DNA of 64,000 nucleotides from an uncultured Blautia sp. (GTDB lineage: Bacteria; Bacillota; Clostridia; Lachnospirales; Lachnospiraceae). The stretch is from assembly GCA_946557785.1 (NCBI GenBank), contig CAMNTH010000018.1, positions 1-64,000 on the forward strand, in the 5' to 3' direction. The stretch's first letter is position 1. Each line of letters starts with the position of its first letter. Of this stretch, positions 26,805-34,731 are shown piece by piece. The notes under the pieces were generated by a model that did no database searches, had not been told where the DNA came from, and saw only the letters and a program-made list of their open reading frames with translations. The translations under genes were made by a program, and so were the position numbers.

Positions 26805-27668
26805 CTATCCTTTTACTGCCCCGGCCGTAAGCCCTGCCGCCATATATTTCTGTGCAAATGTAAACATTGCCATAGTAGGCAGTATCGCAACAATCGTACC
26901 TGCTGCCATTTCTCCCCATTTGATATCATATTTTAAAATCAGGGAATTTAAGGCTACAGGAATTGTACGATATGCATCTACATCTATAAACATCGTAGAT
27001 ACAAACAGTTCATTCCATGAGTTCACAAATGCAAAAATGAATACTGATGCAATTCCGGGCATAATAACGGGAAGAACCACCCGGAATAAAGAAGCCAGCC
27101 TTCCGCAGCCGTCAATTTGGGCTGCTTCCTCCAATTCCCTGGGAACCCCATGGAAAAATCCACGCAGGGTTACAAGAGAAAACGGTATGGTCATATTAAT
27201 ATACAGGATGACCAATCCCCAAAGGCTATTGATCAATTTCAGATCTGCCATCATCCCATAAAGAGGCGCCAGCATAACGAACATAGGAATCATCTGCGTA
27301 AATAAAAAGAAGAATAAAACGGCCTTCTTCCCCCTGAACTTACAACGTGCCACAACATAGCCGCCAAAAATGCCGCAAAGTACAGACACCGTTGCTGCTG
27401 CGGCGGAAACAACAAATGAGTTTAAAAAATACGTTCCGAAATTTCCTACTTTAAAAATATTAATGTAATTCACCAGGGAAGGATGTTCCGGCCAGTACTT
27501 TATAGGAAATGCGTAGATTTCTGCCTGTGATCCTTTTAAGGAAGTAATCAGCATCCATGCAAAAGGGAACAGCACAAGCACCAAAGTCAATGATAGTACA
27601 GCAAGTTTTAAAATAAGCAGGGCTGCCTTGATCACGTCCTTTTTTCTAATTGCCGTCATAGTGCTCAA
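26805..27668 (-). CDS. Carbohydrate ABC transporter permease (MalG type)
   Basis: 287 residues with six membrane segments. The EAA loop ELEEAAQIDGCGRLASLFRV binds the ATPase. A WNELF motif occurs near the end. CUT1 family inner-membrane protein; it overlaps the preceding permease by 4 bases (ATGA). No ATPase gene is in the operon, so a shared MsmK/MsiK-type ATPase must serve it. Confidence 0.93.
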   Translation of the reverse strand: MSTMTAIRKKDVIKAALLILKLAVLSLTLVLVLFPFAWMLITSLKGSQAEIYAFPIKYWPEHPSLVNYINIFKVGNFGTYFLNSFVVSAAAATVSVLCGIFGGYVVARCKFRGKKAVLFFFLFTQMIPMFVMLAPLYGMMADLKLINSLWGLVILYINMTIPFSLVTLRGFFHGVPRELEEAAQIDGCGRLASLFRVVLPVIMPGIASVFIFAFVNSWNELFVSTMFIDVDAYRTIPVALNSLILKYDIKWGEMAAGTIVAILPTMAMFTFAQKYMAAGLTAGAVKG

Positions 27669-28570
27669 TCCTCCATTTCATCAAATTTTGTTATACACAA
27701 ATAAAATATGGTATAGATACTCAGCATAAGAATTACGATCACACCAATTGCCGAGCCTTTTCCATAATTCAGGGATTTTATCGTTTCCATCATATAGGAT
27801 GTAATGATATGAGAGGAACCTCCCGGTCCGCCGTTTGTCATAGAATAAATGAGTTCCGGAAAATTAAAGATCCAAATAACACGCAGCAGCAAGGTAAGTA
27901 CCAAAACCGGTTTAATGCAAGGCAGGGTAATCATGTAGAATTTTTTTAATGCTGTAGCGCCATCTACTGAAGCCGCCTCATACAGCTCCTCCGGCACTCC
28001 CTGCAATGCAGCGGTCAGCATAATAACAAAAAACGGAATTCCATACCATATATTTGCTACAATAACCGAATAAAGTGCAGTGGATTGTTCTGCCAAAAAT
28101 CCAAAGGGCTGTTCCAGGATCCCCATCTTAACCAGAACATCATTGATAACGCCGGACGTTCCATTAAACATCCACCGCCACATAATACCGATCATGAATC
28201 CTGATACTGCCCAGGGAAAGAAAATAATCCCTTTATAAACACCGCTTCCAAAAAATTTCTTTTTCAGTACCAAAGCCAATCCGAACCCAATGGTAAACTG
28301 GAAGAACAAAGAAATTACTACCCATTTTACCGTATTCCATAAAGTGTTATAAAACATATTTCCAGGCGTATACGTAAACAGTTCTTTAAAATTTCCCAAT
28401 CCGACCCATTCAATATTGTTGATATTAAATATGTTGTAATTCTGGAATGCCATGACGATTCCTTTAAGCATAGGATAATAAGTAAAAATCAAAACCATGG
28501 CCACAGCCGGAAGCAGCATCAGTATAATAAATTGTGTGTTTCTTCTTTTTAGTGATCCCCTTTTCTTCAA
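27665..28570 (-). CDS. Carbohydrate ABC transporter permease (MalF/UgpA type)
   Basis: About 301 residues, six membrane segments, EAA loop ELYEAASVDGATALKKFYMI. An upstream ATG at 28606 lies inside the 3' arm of a hairpin and has no ribosome site. AAAGGAGG followed six bases later by TTG points to a TTG start at 28570 (KKRGSLKRRNTQF). Pairs with the MalG-type permease for alpha-galactoside uptake. Confidence 0.88.
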   Translation of the reverse strand: MKKRGSLKRRNTQFIILMLLPAVAMVLIFTYYPMLKGIVMAFQNYNIFNINNIEWVGLGNFKELFTYTPGNMFYNTLWNTVKWVVISLFFQFTIGFGLALVLKKKFFGSGVYKGIIFFPWAVSGFMIGIMWRWMFNGTSGVINDVLVKMGILEQPFGFLAEQSTALYSVIVANIWYGIPFFVIMLTAALQGVPEELYEAASVDGATALKKFYMITLPCIKPVLVLTLLLRVIWIFNFPELIYSMTNGGPGGSSHIITSYMMETIKSLNYGKGSAIGVIVILMLSIYTIFYLCITKFDEMED

Positions 28571-28591
28571 AGTTTTCCTCCTTTCCAAAAG

Positions 28592-28632
28592 AATACCCGC
28601 CTGCACCCCTTACGGATGACCAAGCGGGTATT
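28592..28632 (-). terminator. Intercistronic hairpin after the binding-protein gene
   Basis: AATACCCGC (minus strand) pairs with GCGGGTATT, then CTTTT. It can attenuate read-through so that the binding protein is made in excess over the permeases. Confidence 0.65.
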
Positions 28633-28651
28633 TACTATCTCATCTCATTCA

Positions 28652-29995
28652 TTACCACTTTTGGCCCTCTTTTTCATAAGCTTCTGACCAATAAGAATCA
28701 AGATACTCTAACAACTCATCTGCTGTAATCTGATCATTGTAATATTTCTGATATTCCTGATCAATTGTAGCAAAATATTCTCCATATGCTTCGTAACCCT
28801 GAGGGGATGCTCCAAAGCAGTATACATCCGGATGTTCTCCCATTTCCATAAATACAGAAAACGGTCCTTCTACAAAATACGGTTCAATCTCTGTTGCTGT
28901 AGTATGAATAGGAATGGTGGAATATTCTTTTGCAAAATAGGTATTATTTTCCTCATTAGAAAGGTACAGGATAAATTCTGCTACAATATCCGGGTTCTCT
29001 GTATAAGAGGTCATTCCCCATCCTGCATAGCCGTTAGGGAATACAGCCTGTCCGGACGGACCTGTCGGCAATACCTGAACTGCCCACTGGCCTTCTTCCA
29101 TATTCTGCTGGCAGGTAGGAATTACTTCCGGATCCTGAATAATCATAGCCGTTGTTCCGCCGATAAAGCCCTGTACCATTTCGCTGAAGCCCCAGGCAAT
29201 AGAGTCTCTTGGAGAACCTTCCTGATAGAGTTTTTTATTAAACTCCAATGCTTCTTTTGCTTCCGGAGTTGTAAAAATAGTCTCTCCGTCAGTATCCTTT
29301 AAGAAGTATGCCGCAGTGGAATCTGCAAGCTTGTCGTTTCCAAGCCAAGCCCAGTACAGCATATCTACCATATTCACCCCGCCGCTGCCTCCGCGGAATG
29401 ACCATCCGTAACGATTAGAAGAAGCATCTGTCAGCTTAACTGCCGCTTCATAAATGTCTTCATAAGTCTTGGGAGCTTCTAATCCCGCTTCCTCAAACCA
29501 GTCCGCACGATAAAATAAGAGTCTCTGATAAAAACCATAGGGAATTAAATATACCTGATCCCCAATCTCAGATAATGCAGTCTGGGCAGTAGAAGTAAGC
29601 GTATCCTTTTCATCCCATGCATCAACATATTCGTCAAGGGGCGCCAGCCACTTATTATTGATAAACTGCGCTGCTGTCTGCTGACGTACTTCTACGATAT
29701 CCAAAGGCTGTTCTGCAATAAGCATCTGGGCAATTTTCTGGTCTGCCCCTTCCAGCGGCGGAGAAATAATTTCGATGGTCACATTCTCATGTTCCTCTTC
29801 GAATTTATCTGCAATCGTTCTCAGTATTTCCGTACGCTCCGGACTTGTAAGGGATTCAATCATACGGATAGTAACCGGTTCCTTAGATGCTTCCGAAGCC
29901 ATTACGTTTGCACTTCCGGCAGCTAACATAGATGCGGTCAATACTATTGCTCCAATTTTAGAAACTTTTTTTCTCATGTCCTTTCCTTTCTCCAT
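28652..29995 (-). CDS. Extracellular solute-binding protein, family 1 (alpha-galactoside type)
   Basis: 447 residues with a signal peptide (KKVSKIGAIVLTASMLAAGS) and no lipobox Cys, so it is either released or held by the transporter; unlike most Gram-positive binding proteins it is not a lipoprotein. SBP_bac_1 features include EEHENVTIEIISPP, YGFYQRLLFYRADWFEEAG and PNGYAGWGMTSY. ATG after GAGGAGGACGTTTC. First gene of the operon that continues with two permeases, the GH36 enzyme and PocR-AraC. Confidence 0.9.
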   Translation of the reverse strand: MEKGKDMRKKVSKIGAIVLTASMLAAGSANVMASEASKEPVTIRMIESLTSPERTEILRTIADKFEEEHENVTIEIISPPLEGADQKIAQMLIAEQPLDIVEVRQQTAAQFINNKWLAPLDEYVDAWDEKDTLTSTAQTALSEIGDQVYLIPYGFYQRLLFYRADWFEEAGLEAPKTYEDIYEAAVKLTDASSNRYGWSFRGGSGGVNMVDMLYWAWLGNDKLADSTAAYFLKDTDGETIFTTPEAKEALEFNKKLYQEGSPRDSIAWGFSEMVQGFIGGTTAMIIQDPEVIPTCQQNMEEGQWAVQVLPTGPSGQAVFPNGYAGWGMTSYTENPDIVAEFILYLSNEENNTYFAKEYSTIPIHTTATEIEPYFVEGPFSVFMEMGEHPDVYCFGASPQGYEAYGEYFATIDQEYQKYYNDQITADELLEYLDSYWSEAYEKEGQKW

Positions 29996-30036
29996 GAAAC
30001 GTCCTCCTCATTCATCAAGTTGCCCAATATTTTTCT

Positions 30037-30092
30037 AAAAAACAATTGTTTTTTGTTGATAACATCTTATCAGCGACTCCCCACTATGTCAA
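30037..30092 (-). promoter_or_regulatory. Promoter of the alpha-galactoside operon with a downstream perfect palindrome
   Basis: -35 TTGACA (30092-30087), 17-base spacer, -10 TAAGAT (30069-30064), giving a start near 30057. The 18-bp perfect palindrome AAAAAACAATTGTTTTTT at 30037-30054 begins a few bases inside the transcript, where a bound repressor could block it; it could also merely be an A/T-rich hairpin. Confidence 0.68.
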
Positions 30093-30165
30093 TGTAACCA
30101 CTTTCGATTTATAATACTTTTTTTCGATATAAAAGAAATATGTACTATAATACATGATATCCGCT

Positions 30166-30951
30166 TTATTTTCTACGCCAAATACTGGGTGAATTTCCAA
30201 CACATTCCTTGAATACCCTGCTGAAATGAAACTGGCTGGAGAATCCCAATTCTTCTGAAACTTCCCCAATGGATTTACTGGTATTCTTCAAAAGAAAACA
30301 TGCCATTTCCAATTTTTCACACATAATGTACTTTTTAGGAGAGCAGCCTGCATACTCCCAAAATAAAGACCTTAGTTCCCGCTCCCCGGTTCCTGTTGCA
30401 GCAGCGACCTGCGCAACTGTAACTATCGGAAGCTTCTGATGAATCATCTGCTGCGCTTTGTAAAACAGTTCCTTCTTTTCATCTCTATTCTCCGCCCGGC
30501 CAATCCGATACAAAAGCTCTGCCAGCACTCCGCCAAGAGCTGACGAAGCATATCCTGCCTTTCCCTGCTTGAGAAGAGTGATACATGTTTCACACTGACT
30601 TCCCAGCAAAAAATCCGGTTTTATATGAAAGCATTTGTCCATTTCCCACAAAAAATCCTCAGAGTAAAATTCAAACCACCAAAAGTCCCACCTTTCCCCT
30701 ATGGTTCGGTAAAAAAAATCGTTTTCTCCCGGACATAGCAAAAGCACGTCTCCTTGCTTTAGTTCAAACTCCTTTCCCTTCATACTAAGGAATCCATTCC
30801 CCCCTGTGACCATAAGTAAAACCTTCTTTTCTGATAAGAATGGTTTATGGTATACCTGATAAGAGGCATCCGCTTCTAAATGATAAACACAGTCAATCTT
30901 AAGGGCCAGGCTCTCTTCCTTCTGGCGGACCTCGCTGAAATCAACAAACAT
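30166..30951 (-). CDS. AraC family transcriptional regulator
   Basis: 261 residues. AraC-type ligand arm ~20-90 (KKVLLMVTGGNGFLSMKGKE, LKQGDVLLLCPGENDF). DNA-binding domain ~160-258 with VTVAQVAAATGTGERELRSL and SIGEVSEELGFSSQFHFSRV. Divergent from the URO-D gene at 31063 and upstream of the alpha-galactoside operon. It could serve either; the divergent layout favours the URO-D gene. Confidence 0.85.
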   Translation of the reverse strand: MFVDFSEVRQKEESLALKIDCVYHLEADASYQVYHKPFLSEKKVLLMVTGGNGFLSMKGKEFELKQGDVLLLCPGENDFFYRTIGERWDFWWFEFYSEDFLWEMDKCFHIKPDFLLGSQCETCITLLKQGKAGYASSALGGVLAELLYRIGRAENRDEKKELFYKAQQMIHQKLPIVTVAQVAAATGTGERELRSLFWEYAGCSPKKYIMCEKLEMACFLLKNTSKSIGEVSEELGFSSQFHFSRVFKECVGNSPSIWRRK

Positions 30952-31062
30952 AATTCCCCTTACTTTCCCGAAAAATATATAAAAAACTCCGTTTTTACCA
31001 TGGTATTTTCCGTTTATATATCTTATTCTGTATATTATAGTATAATATTAGGAGGTATAAAG

Positions 31063-32232
31063 ATGCAAGATAAACCTAAGTCATTTATTGATTCCCCCAA
31101 AATGAGCCCTTCCGCAAAAAAGATCCGTGATTTCTATGCATTACGTCCCGACGCTCCTATTTATCAAAAAGAATTCGGATATTACGTGCTTGACCGCTGG
31201 ATCAGCGAAGGTTATCTGAGACCTCGCAGCGGAGTCGCAGATTATGACGGCTATCTTAGAGAAGTATTCGGCTACGACGAACCAGCTGTTGATGAAGTAT
31301 ATGGCCTTGGCTGGTGTGAATCTGGTTTCTATCCGAAATTCGAGGAAAAAATCCTGGAGGATCTTGGGGATTATGAACTGGTGCAGGACTTTGCCGGAAG
31401 GAGCGTTCTCTATTTCAAAGGACGCCGCAACGGTTTTATGCCTGAATATAAGGATCATCCTGTAAAGGACTGGGAAACCTGGGAACGGGACGTAAAATGG
31501 CGCCTTGATCCCACTACACCCGGGCGAATGGAGCAGACTGACGAAGCGGTGGCAAAAGCCCTTGCCGGAGCAAAAAAAGGCAACGCAGCTGTACAGTGCA
31601 TGGTAGGCGGCTATATGTATCTCCGCAGTCTCATGGGGCCGGAACAGCTTCTCTATTTCTTCTATGATGAGCCAGAACTTATCCACGATTGTATGAAAAC
31701 CTGGTTTGAACTTGCAGATGCCGTTATTGCACACCATCAGGAAAAGCTGACTTTTGACGAATTGTTTTTAGGGGAAGATATTTGTTATAACAATGGCGCC
31801 CTGATTTCACCGGATATGATGCGTGAATTTTTGCTGCCCTACTATCAGCAGCTTTACACAAATATGAAGAAACGCAATTCAGATCCTTCCCGCAAACTGC
31901 ATTTTCAGATTGACACAGATGGGTACTGTGTAGATGTAATTGACATTTATAAAGAAATCGGATGTGACTATATGAGCCCGTTTGAAGTTGCTTCTCGCTG
32001 CGATGTGGTGAAGGTCGGCCAGTCTCATCCAGGACTTTTGATGTCAGGCGGCATAGACAAGCGAATCATCGCCCAGGGCGGTGATGAAATAAAGCGCCAT
32101 CTGGATTATATCATGCCCGCTATGCGCAAACGCGGAGGCTACATCCCCACCTGCGATCACGGCGTACCTGAAGAAGTTTCCTTTGAAAACTACATGCTTT
32201 ACCGCAAACTTATGAACGAATACTGCAAATAA
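31063..32232 (+). CDS. Uroporphyrinogen decarboxylase family protein
   Basis: 389 residues from the ATG at 31063, which follows TTAGGAGGTATAAAG; a 61-codon upstream extension has no ribosome site. URO-D fold features include FDELFLGEDICYNNGALISP, LPYYQQLYTNMKK and FEVASRCDVVKVG. The zinc-type HxC motif of MtaA/MtbA methyltransferases is not visible at the expected place (LHFQIDTDGYC). True HemE motifs at the N-terminus are also missing. So it is neither a clear HemE nor a clear corrinoid methyltransferase. Monocistronic, divergent from an AraC gene. Function unknown. Confidence 0.8.
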   Translation: MQDKPKSFIDSPKMSPSAKKIRDFYALRPDAPIYQKEFGYYVLDRWISEGYLRPRSGVADYDGYLREVFGYDEPAVDEVYGLGWCESGFYPKFEEKILEDLGDYELVQDFAGRSVLYFKGRRNGFMPEYKDHPVKDWETWERDVKWRLDPTTPGRMEQTDEAVAKALAGAKKGNAAVQCMVGGYMYLRSLMGPEQLLYFFYDEPELIHDCMKTWFELADAVIAHHQEKLTFDELFLGEDICYNNGALISPDMMREFLLPYYQQLYTNMKKRNSDPSRKLHFQIDTDGYCVDVIDIYKEIGCDYMSPFEVASRCDVVKVGQSHPGLLMSGGIDKRIIAQGGDEIKRHLDYIMPAMRKRGGYIPTCDHGVPEEVSFENYMLYRKLMNEYCK

Positions 32233-32250
32233 TTATGTTTTTGTCTTATA

Positions 32251-32289
32251 GAAGGCACCCCCGGAATGTTTATCCCGGAGGCGCCTTTT
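32251..32289 (+). terminator. Rho-independent terminator
   Basis: AGGCACCCCCGG pairs with CCCGGAGGCGCCT with two imperfect positions, followed by TTTTATT, just past the URO-D stop. 32290-32485 holds nothing else I can identify. Confidence 0.7.
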
Positions 32290-32485
32290 ATTATGCAGTT
32301 AAACCTGCAGCATTTTAACTCTTCAAGTCTTCGAAAAAACATCTCTCTGTTCTATCTTGTCTTGGAAGATTGAGCAAGGACAGATAAAGCTTATGCTGCT
32401 GCGGATAGGGAAACGCTCAACGTTAGTCAATATTTGGTCTTATTATTTATTCATATCTGTTTCGTTCTTTTCCCTTTTTCCTGAT

Positions 32486-33262
32486 TTAAAAACAGGTAAA
32501 TGCTCCATCAATAATGAAGTCTGATCCTGTTGTAAACGTGCTTGTATCTCCCGCCAGATATACACAGATAGATTCCAGTTCCTCCGGTTTTCCCATTCTT
32601 CCCAGCGGCGCCATCTCATTCCATTTTTCAATCAGAGGAATCAGCGTTGGTGAATTCAGCGTCAGCTCTGTTCCAATATATCCCGGGCTGATGCTGTTGA
32701 CACGAACACCTCTTTTTGCCCATTCGATAGCAAGTGATTTTGTAAGCTGAATCACGCCTGCTTTAGATGCATTGTATGCACATTGCGGCTGAGGTACGTT
32801 AACAATATGGGCTGACATGGAAGCGGTGTTTATAATAGAGCCTCCTCCATGTTCCAGCATGTATTTTCCTGCGGCAATATCGGTAAGGAAGATTCCGTTC
32901 AAATTAATATTGATCACCTTGCTCCATTGTTCATATGTCATTTCTTCAGCTGGAGCATTGATGCAGATTCCCGCATTATTGTGGCAGAAATCAAGACCGC
33001 CAAGTTCTGCCACAACCTGCTGTACCATTGAATCAACTTCCTCTTTCTTTGTACAATCCGTCTTTATTGCAATAATTTTTCTTCCAGTCTGCTCTGCCAA
33101 TTCTTTCGCTGTCTTTTTTGCTTCTTCATAATCAAGATCCACGATTGCCACATCCGCTCCTGCCTCCGCAAATGCTGTGGCTGTACATTTCCCGATTCCT
33201 CTTGCAGCACCTGTTACAAATCCTTTTTTTCCATCCAGTCTCATTTTTTCAATAATTCCCAT
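32486..33262 (-). CDS. Short-chain dehydrogenase/reductase (classical SDR)
   Basis: 258 residues. Cofactor motif TGAARGIG near residue 18, acidic DLD after strand two (favours NAD), NNAG at ~90, catalytic Ser (NTASMSAH), then YNASK (Tyr, Lys). Likely oxidises a polyol or sugar acid; the substrate is not deducible. Ribosome site AAAAGGAG. Divergent from the ROK regulator, whose putative operators cover both promoters. Confidence 0.88.
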   Translation of the reverse strand: MGIIEKMRLDGKKGFVTGAARGIGKCTATAFAEAGADVAIVDLDYEEAKKTAKELAEQTGRKIIAIKTDCTKKEEVDSMVQQVVAELGGLDFCHNNAGICINAPAEEMTYEQWSKVININLNGIFLTDIAAGKYMLEHGGGSIINTASMSAHIVNVPQPQCAYNASKAGVIQLTKSLAIEWAKRGVRVNSISPGYIGTELTLNSPTLIPLIEKWNEMAPLGRMGKPEELESICVYLAGDTSTFTTGSDFIIDGAFTCF

Positions 33263-33286
33263 GATGATTCTCCTTTTATTTTAATT

Positions 33287-33455
33287 TATTTTGTAAAATT
33301 ATTTTTCAAATTACAATTACATATTATTCCAGAATGGAAAATTCGTCAATCTGTAATAATATATGATTTTTTTGCACAAAAAATATGTATTTTATACAAT
33401 AGAAGTATTGTATAGTTCTTGCTATAATGTTCATAAACTTTCATTTTACAAAATA
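33287..33455. promoter_or_regulatory. Divergent SDR/ROK control region with paired operators
   Basis: TATTTTGTAAAAT (33287-33299) and its exact inverse ATTTTACAAAATA (33443-33455) lie at the two ends, next to each gene's start. The SDR promoter on the minus strand is TTGACG (33349-33344), 17 bases, TAATAT (33326-33321). A second palindrome, TATACAATA-GAAG-TATTGTATA (33393-33414), overlaps the -35 region of the ROK gene, whose -10 is TATAAT at about 33423. The layout fits autorepression and shared control by the ROK protein. Confidence 0.6.
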
Positions 33456-33465
33456 GTTTTACAGA

Positions 33466-34608
33466 ATGGATGGTTCAGTTATGAAAAAAAGTATTACCCC
33501 CAATCAGATTAAAGAAAACAACCGAAACCTGATTTATCAATATATTTATCGAAACCATAATGTTTCTCAACAAAATATCGCCTATGATTTACACCTGAGC
33601 CGCCCAACGGTCACTACTAATCTGGCTTCATTAGAAGAAGATGGGCTGATTACAAAAAACGGACAGATCAACACAGAATATGTTGGCAGAAAAGCGGCTG
33701 CTTATACGATTATTCCCGATTATCGAGTAGGTATTGGCGTGGAAATTCTGCGTAAAGAAGTGAAAATAATTGCAGTGAACCTTTATGGTGAGAAGATTCT
33801 ACGCTCCGTATATAAAATTCCCTATAAAAATGAAGATGATTATTTTCAAAAAGTCTGTCAGAAAATTCTGTCTTTTAAAGATTTCATTGGATTGTCTGAC
33901 GAACAAATTCTTGGAGTTGGATTTGCCATGCAGGCATTAATTTCGCCGGACTCTAAAATCGTACTTTACGGCAAAATTCTCGAATGCAGCGGCCTTTCGA
34001 TTAGTGCATTTACCAGATATCTTCCATATCCCTGCGCCTTTATTCATGATGCAGACAGTGCAGCAATAGCAGAACTTTGGGTTTCTCCAAATCTTGACGA
34101 TGCCTTTTATCTTTCTTTAAGTCATCACCTTGGAGCATCACTGATCATAGATCGGAAACTAATTAGTGGTGACCATGGACACAGCTCCACCATTGAGCAT
34201 ATTCAAATGGAACCAAATGGGAAACTCTGTTATTGTGGTAAACATGGATGTATAGAAACACTCTGCTCCCTTCATTCACTATTAGATGAAAATGAAACCA
34301 TTGAATACTTTTTTCAAAAAGTACGAAATAATAAAGAAGCCGAATTAAAGCGCTGGCACACTTATCTCCAGCATCTGGCAAAGGCTATCAACTTACTTCA
34401 TCTAATCTATGATAAGACCTTTATCCTAGGCGGCTACCTTGCACCTTTTCTGCTGGAAAATGATCTCGCATTTCTTTATGAGGAAATCAAAAAACTTACC
34501 CCATTTCCTGAAAGCTCTGATTTCCTGCAGATTAGTAAAATGCCAAAGCACAATATTACGATTGGAGCAGCCCTCCCTTATATTCAGAAATTTTTAAATA
34601 CCAGATGA
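33466..34608 (+). CDS. ROK family transcriptional regulator (NagC/XylR type)
   Basis: 380 residues. N-terminal winged helix ~12-70 (NHNVSQQNIAYDLHLSRPTV, SLEEDGLITKNG). ROK domain after ~80, with the zinc-type CYCGKHGCIE motif and ISGDHGHSSTIEHIQM. The ATP/sugar site is degenerate (no DxGxT), as expected for a sensor and not a kinase. The ATG at 33481 (MKKSITPN) is an alternative start; neither has a strong ribosome site. Likely represses the divergent SDR. Confidence 0.86.
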   Translation: MDGSVMKKSITPNQIKENNRNLIYQYIYRNHNVSQQNIAYDLHLSRPTVTTNLASLEEDGLITKNGQINTEYVGRKAAAYTIIPDYRVGIGVEILRKEVKIIAVNLYGEKILRSVYKIPYKNEDDYFQKVCQKILSFKDFIGLSDEQILGVGFAMQALISPDSKIVLYGKILECSGLSISAFTRYLPYPCAFIHDADSAAIAELWVSPNLDDAFYLSLSHHLGASLIIDRKLISGDHGHSSTIEHIQMEPNGKLCYCGKHGCIETLCSLHSLLDENETIEYFFQKVRNNKEAELKRWHTYLQHLAKAINLLHLIYDKTFILGGYLAPFLLENDLAFLYEEIKKLTPFPESSDFLQISKMPKHNITIGAALPYIQKFLNTR

Positions 34609-34610
34609 CG

Positions 34611-34644
34611 CAAAGAAGTGACGGTTGTTTCCGTCACTTCTTTG
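34611..34644. terminator. 14-bp perfect hairpin after the ROK gene
   Basis: CAAAGAAGTGACGG pairs perfectly with CCGTCACTTCTTTG over TTGTTT. The T-run is only the stem's CTTTG, so it is a moderate terminator candidate. Confidence 0.6.
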
Positions 34645-34731
34645 ATGCGGCTGTTTGTGATGGAAATATGATGCGTATAACGGCTGAGATATTCAATTGC
34701 ATTACCGAAACCATGGAAGGTTTCTTTTATT

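Noticed and set aside
30880-31062. 61-residue N-terminal extension of the URO-D protein
   Set aside because: It overlaps the AraC gene start and promoter region; the internal ATG has a perfect AGGAGG site.
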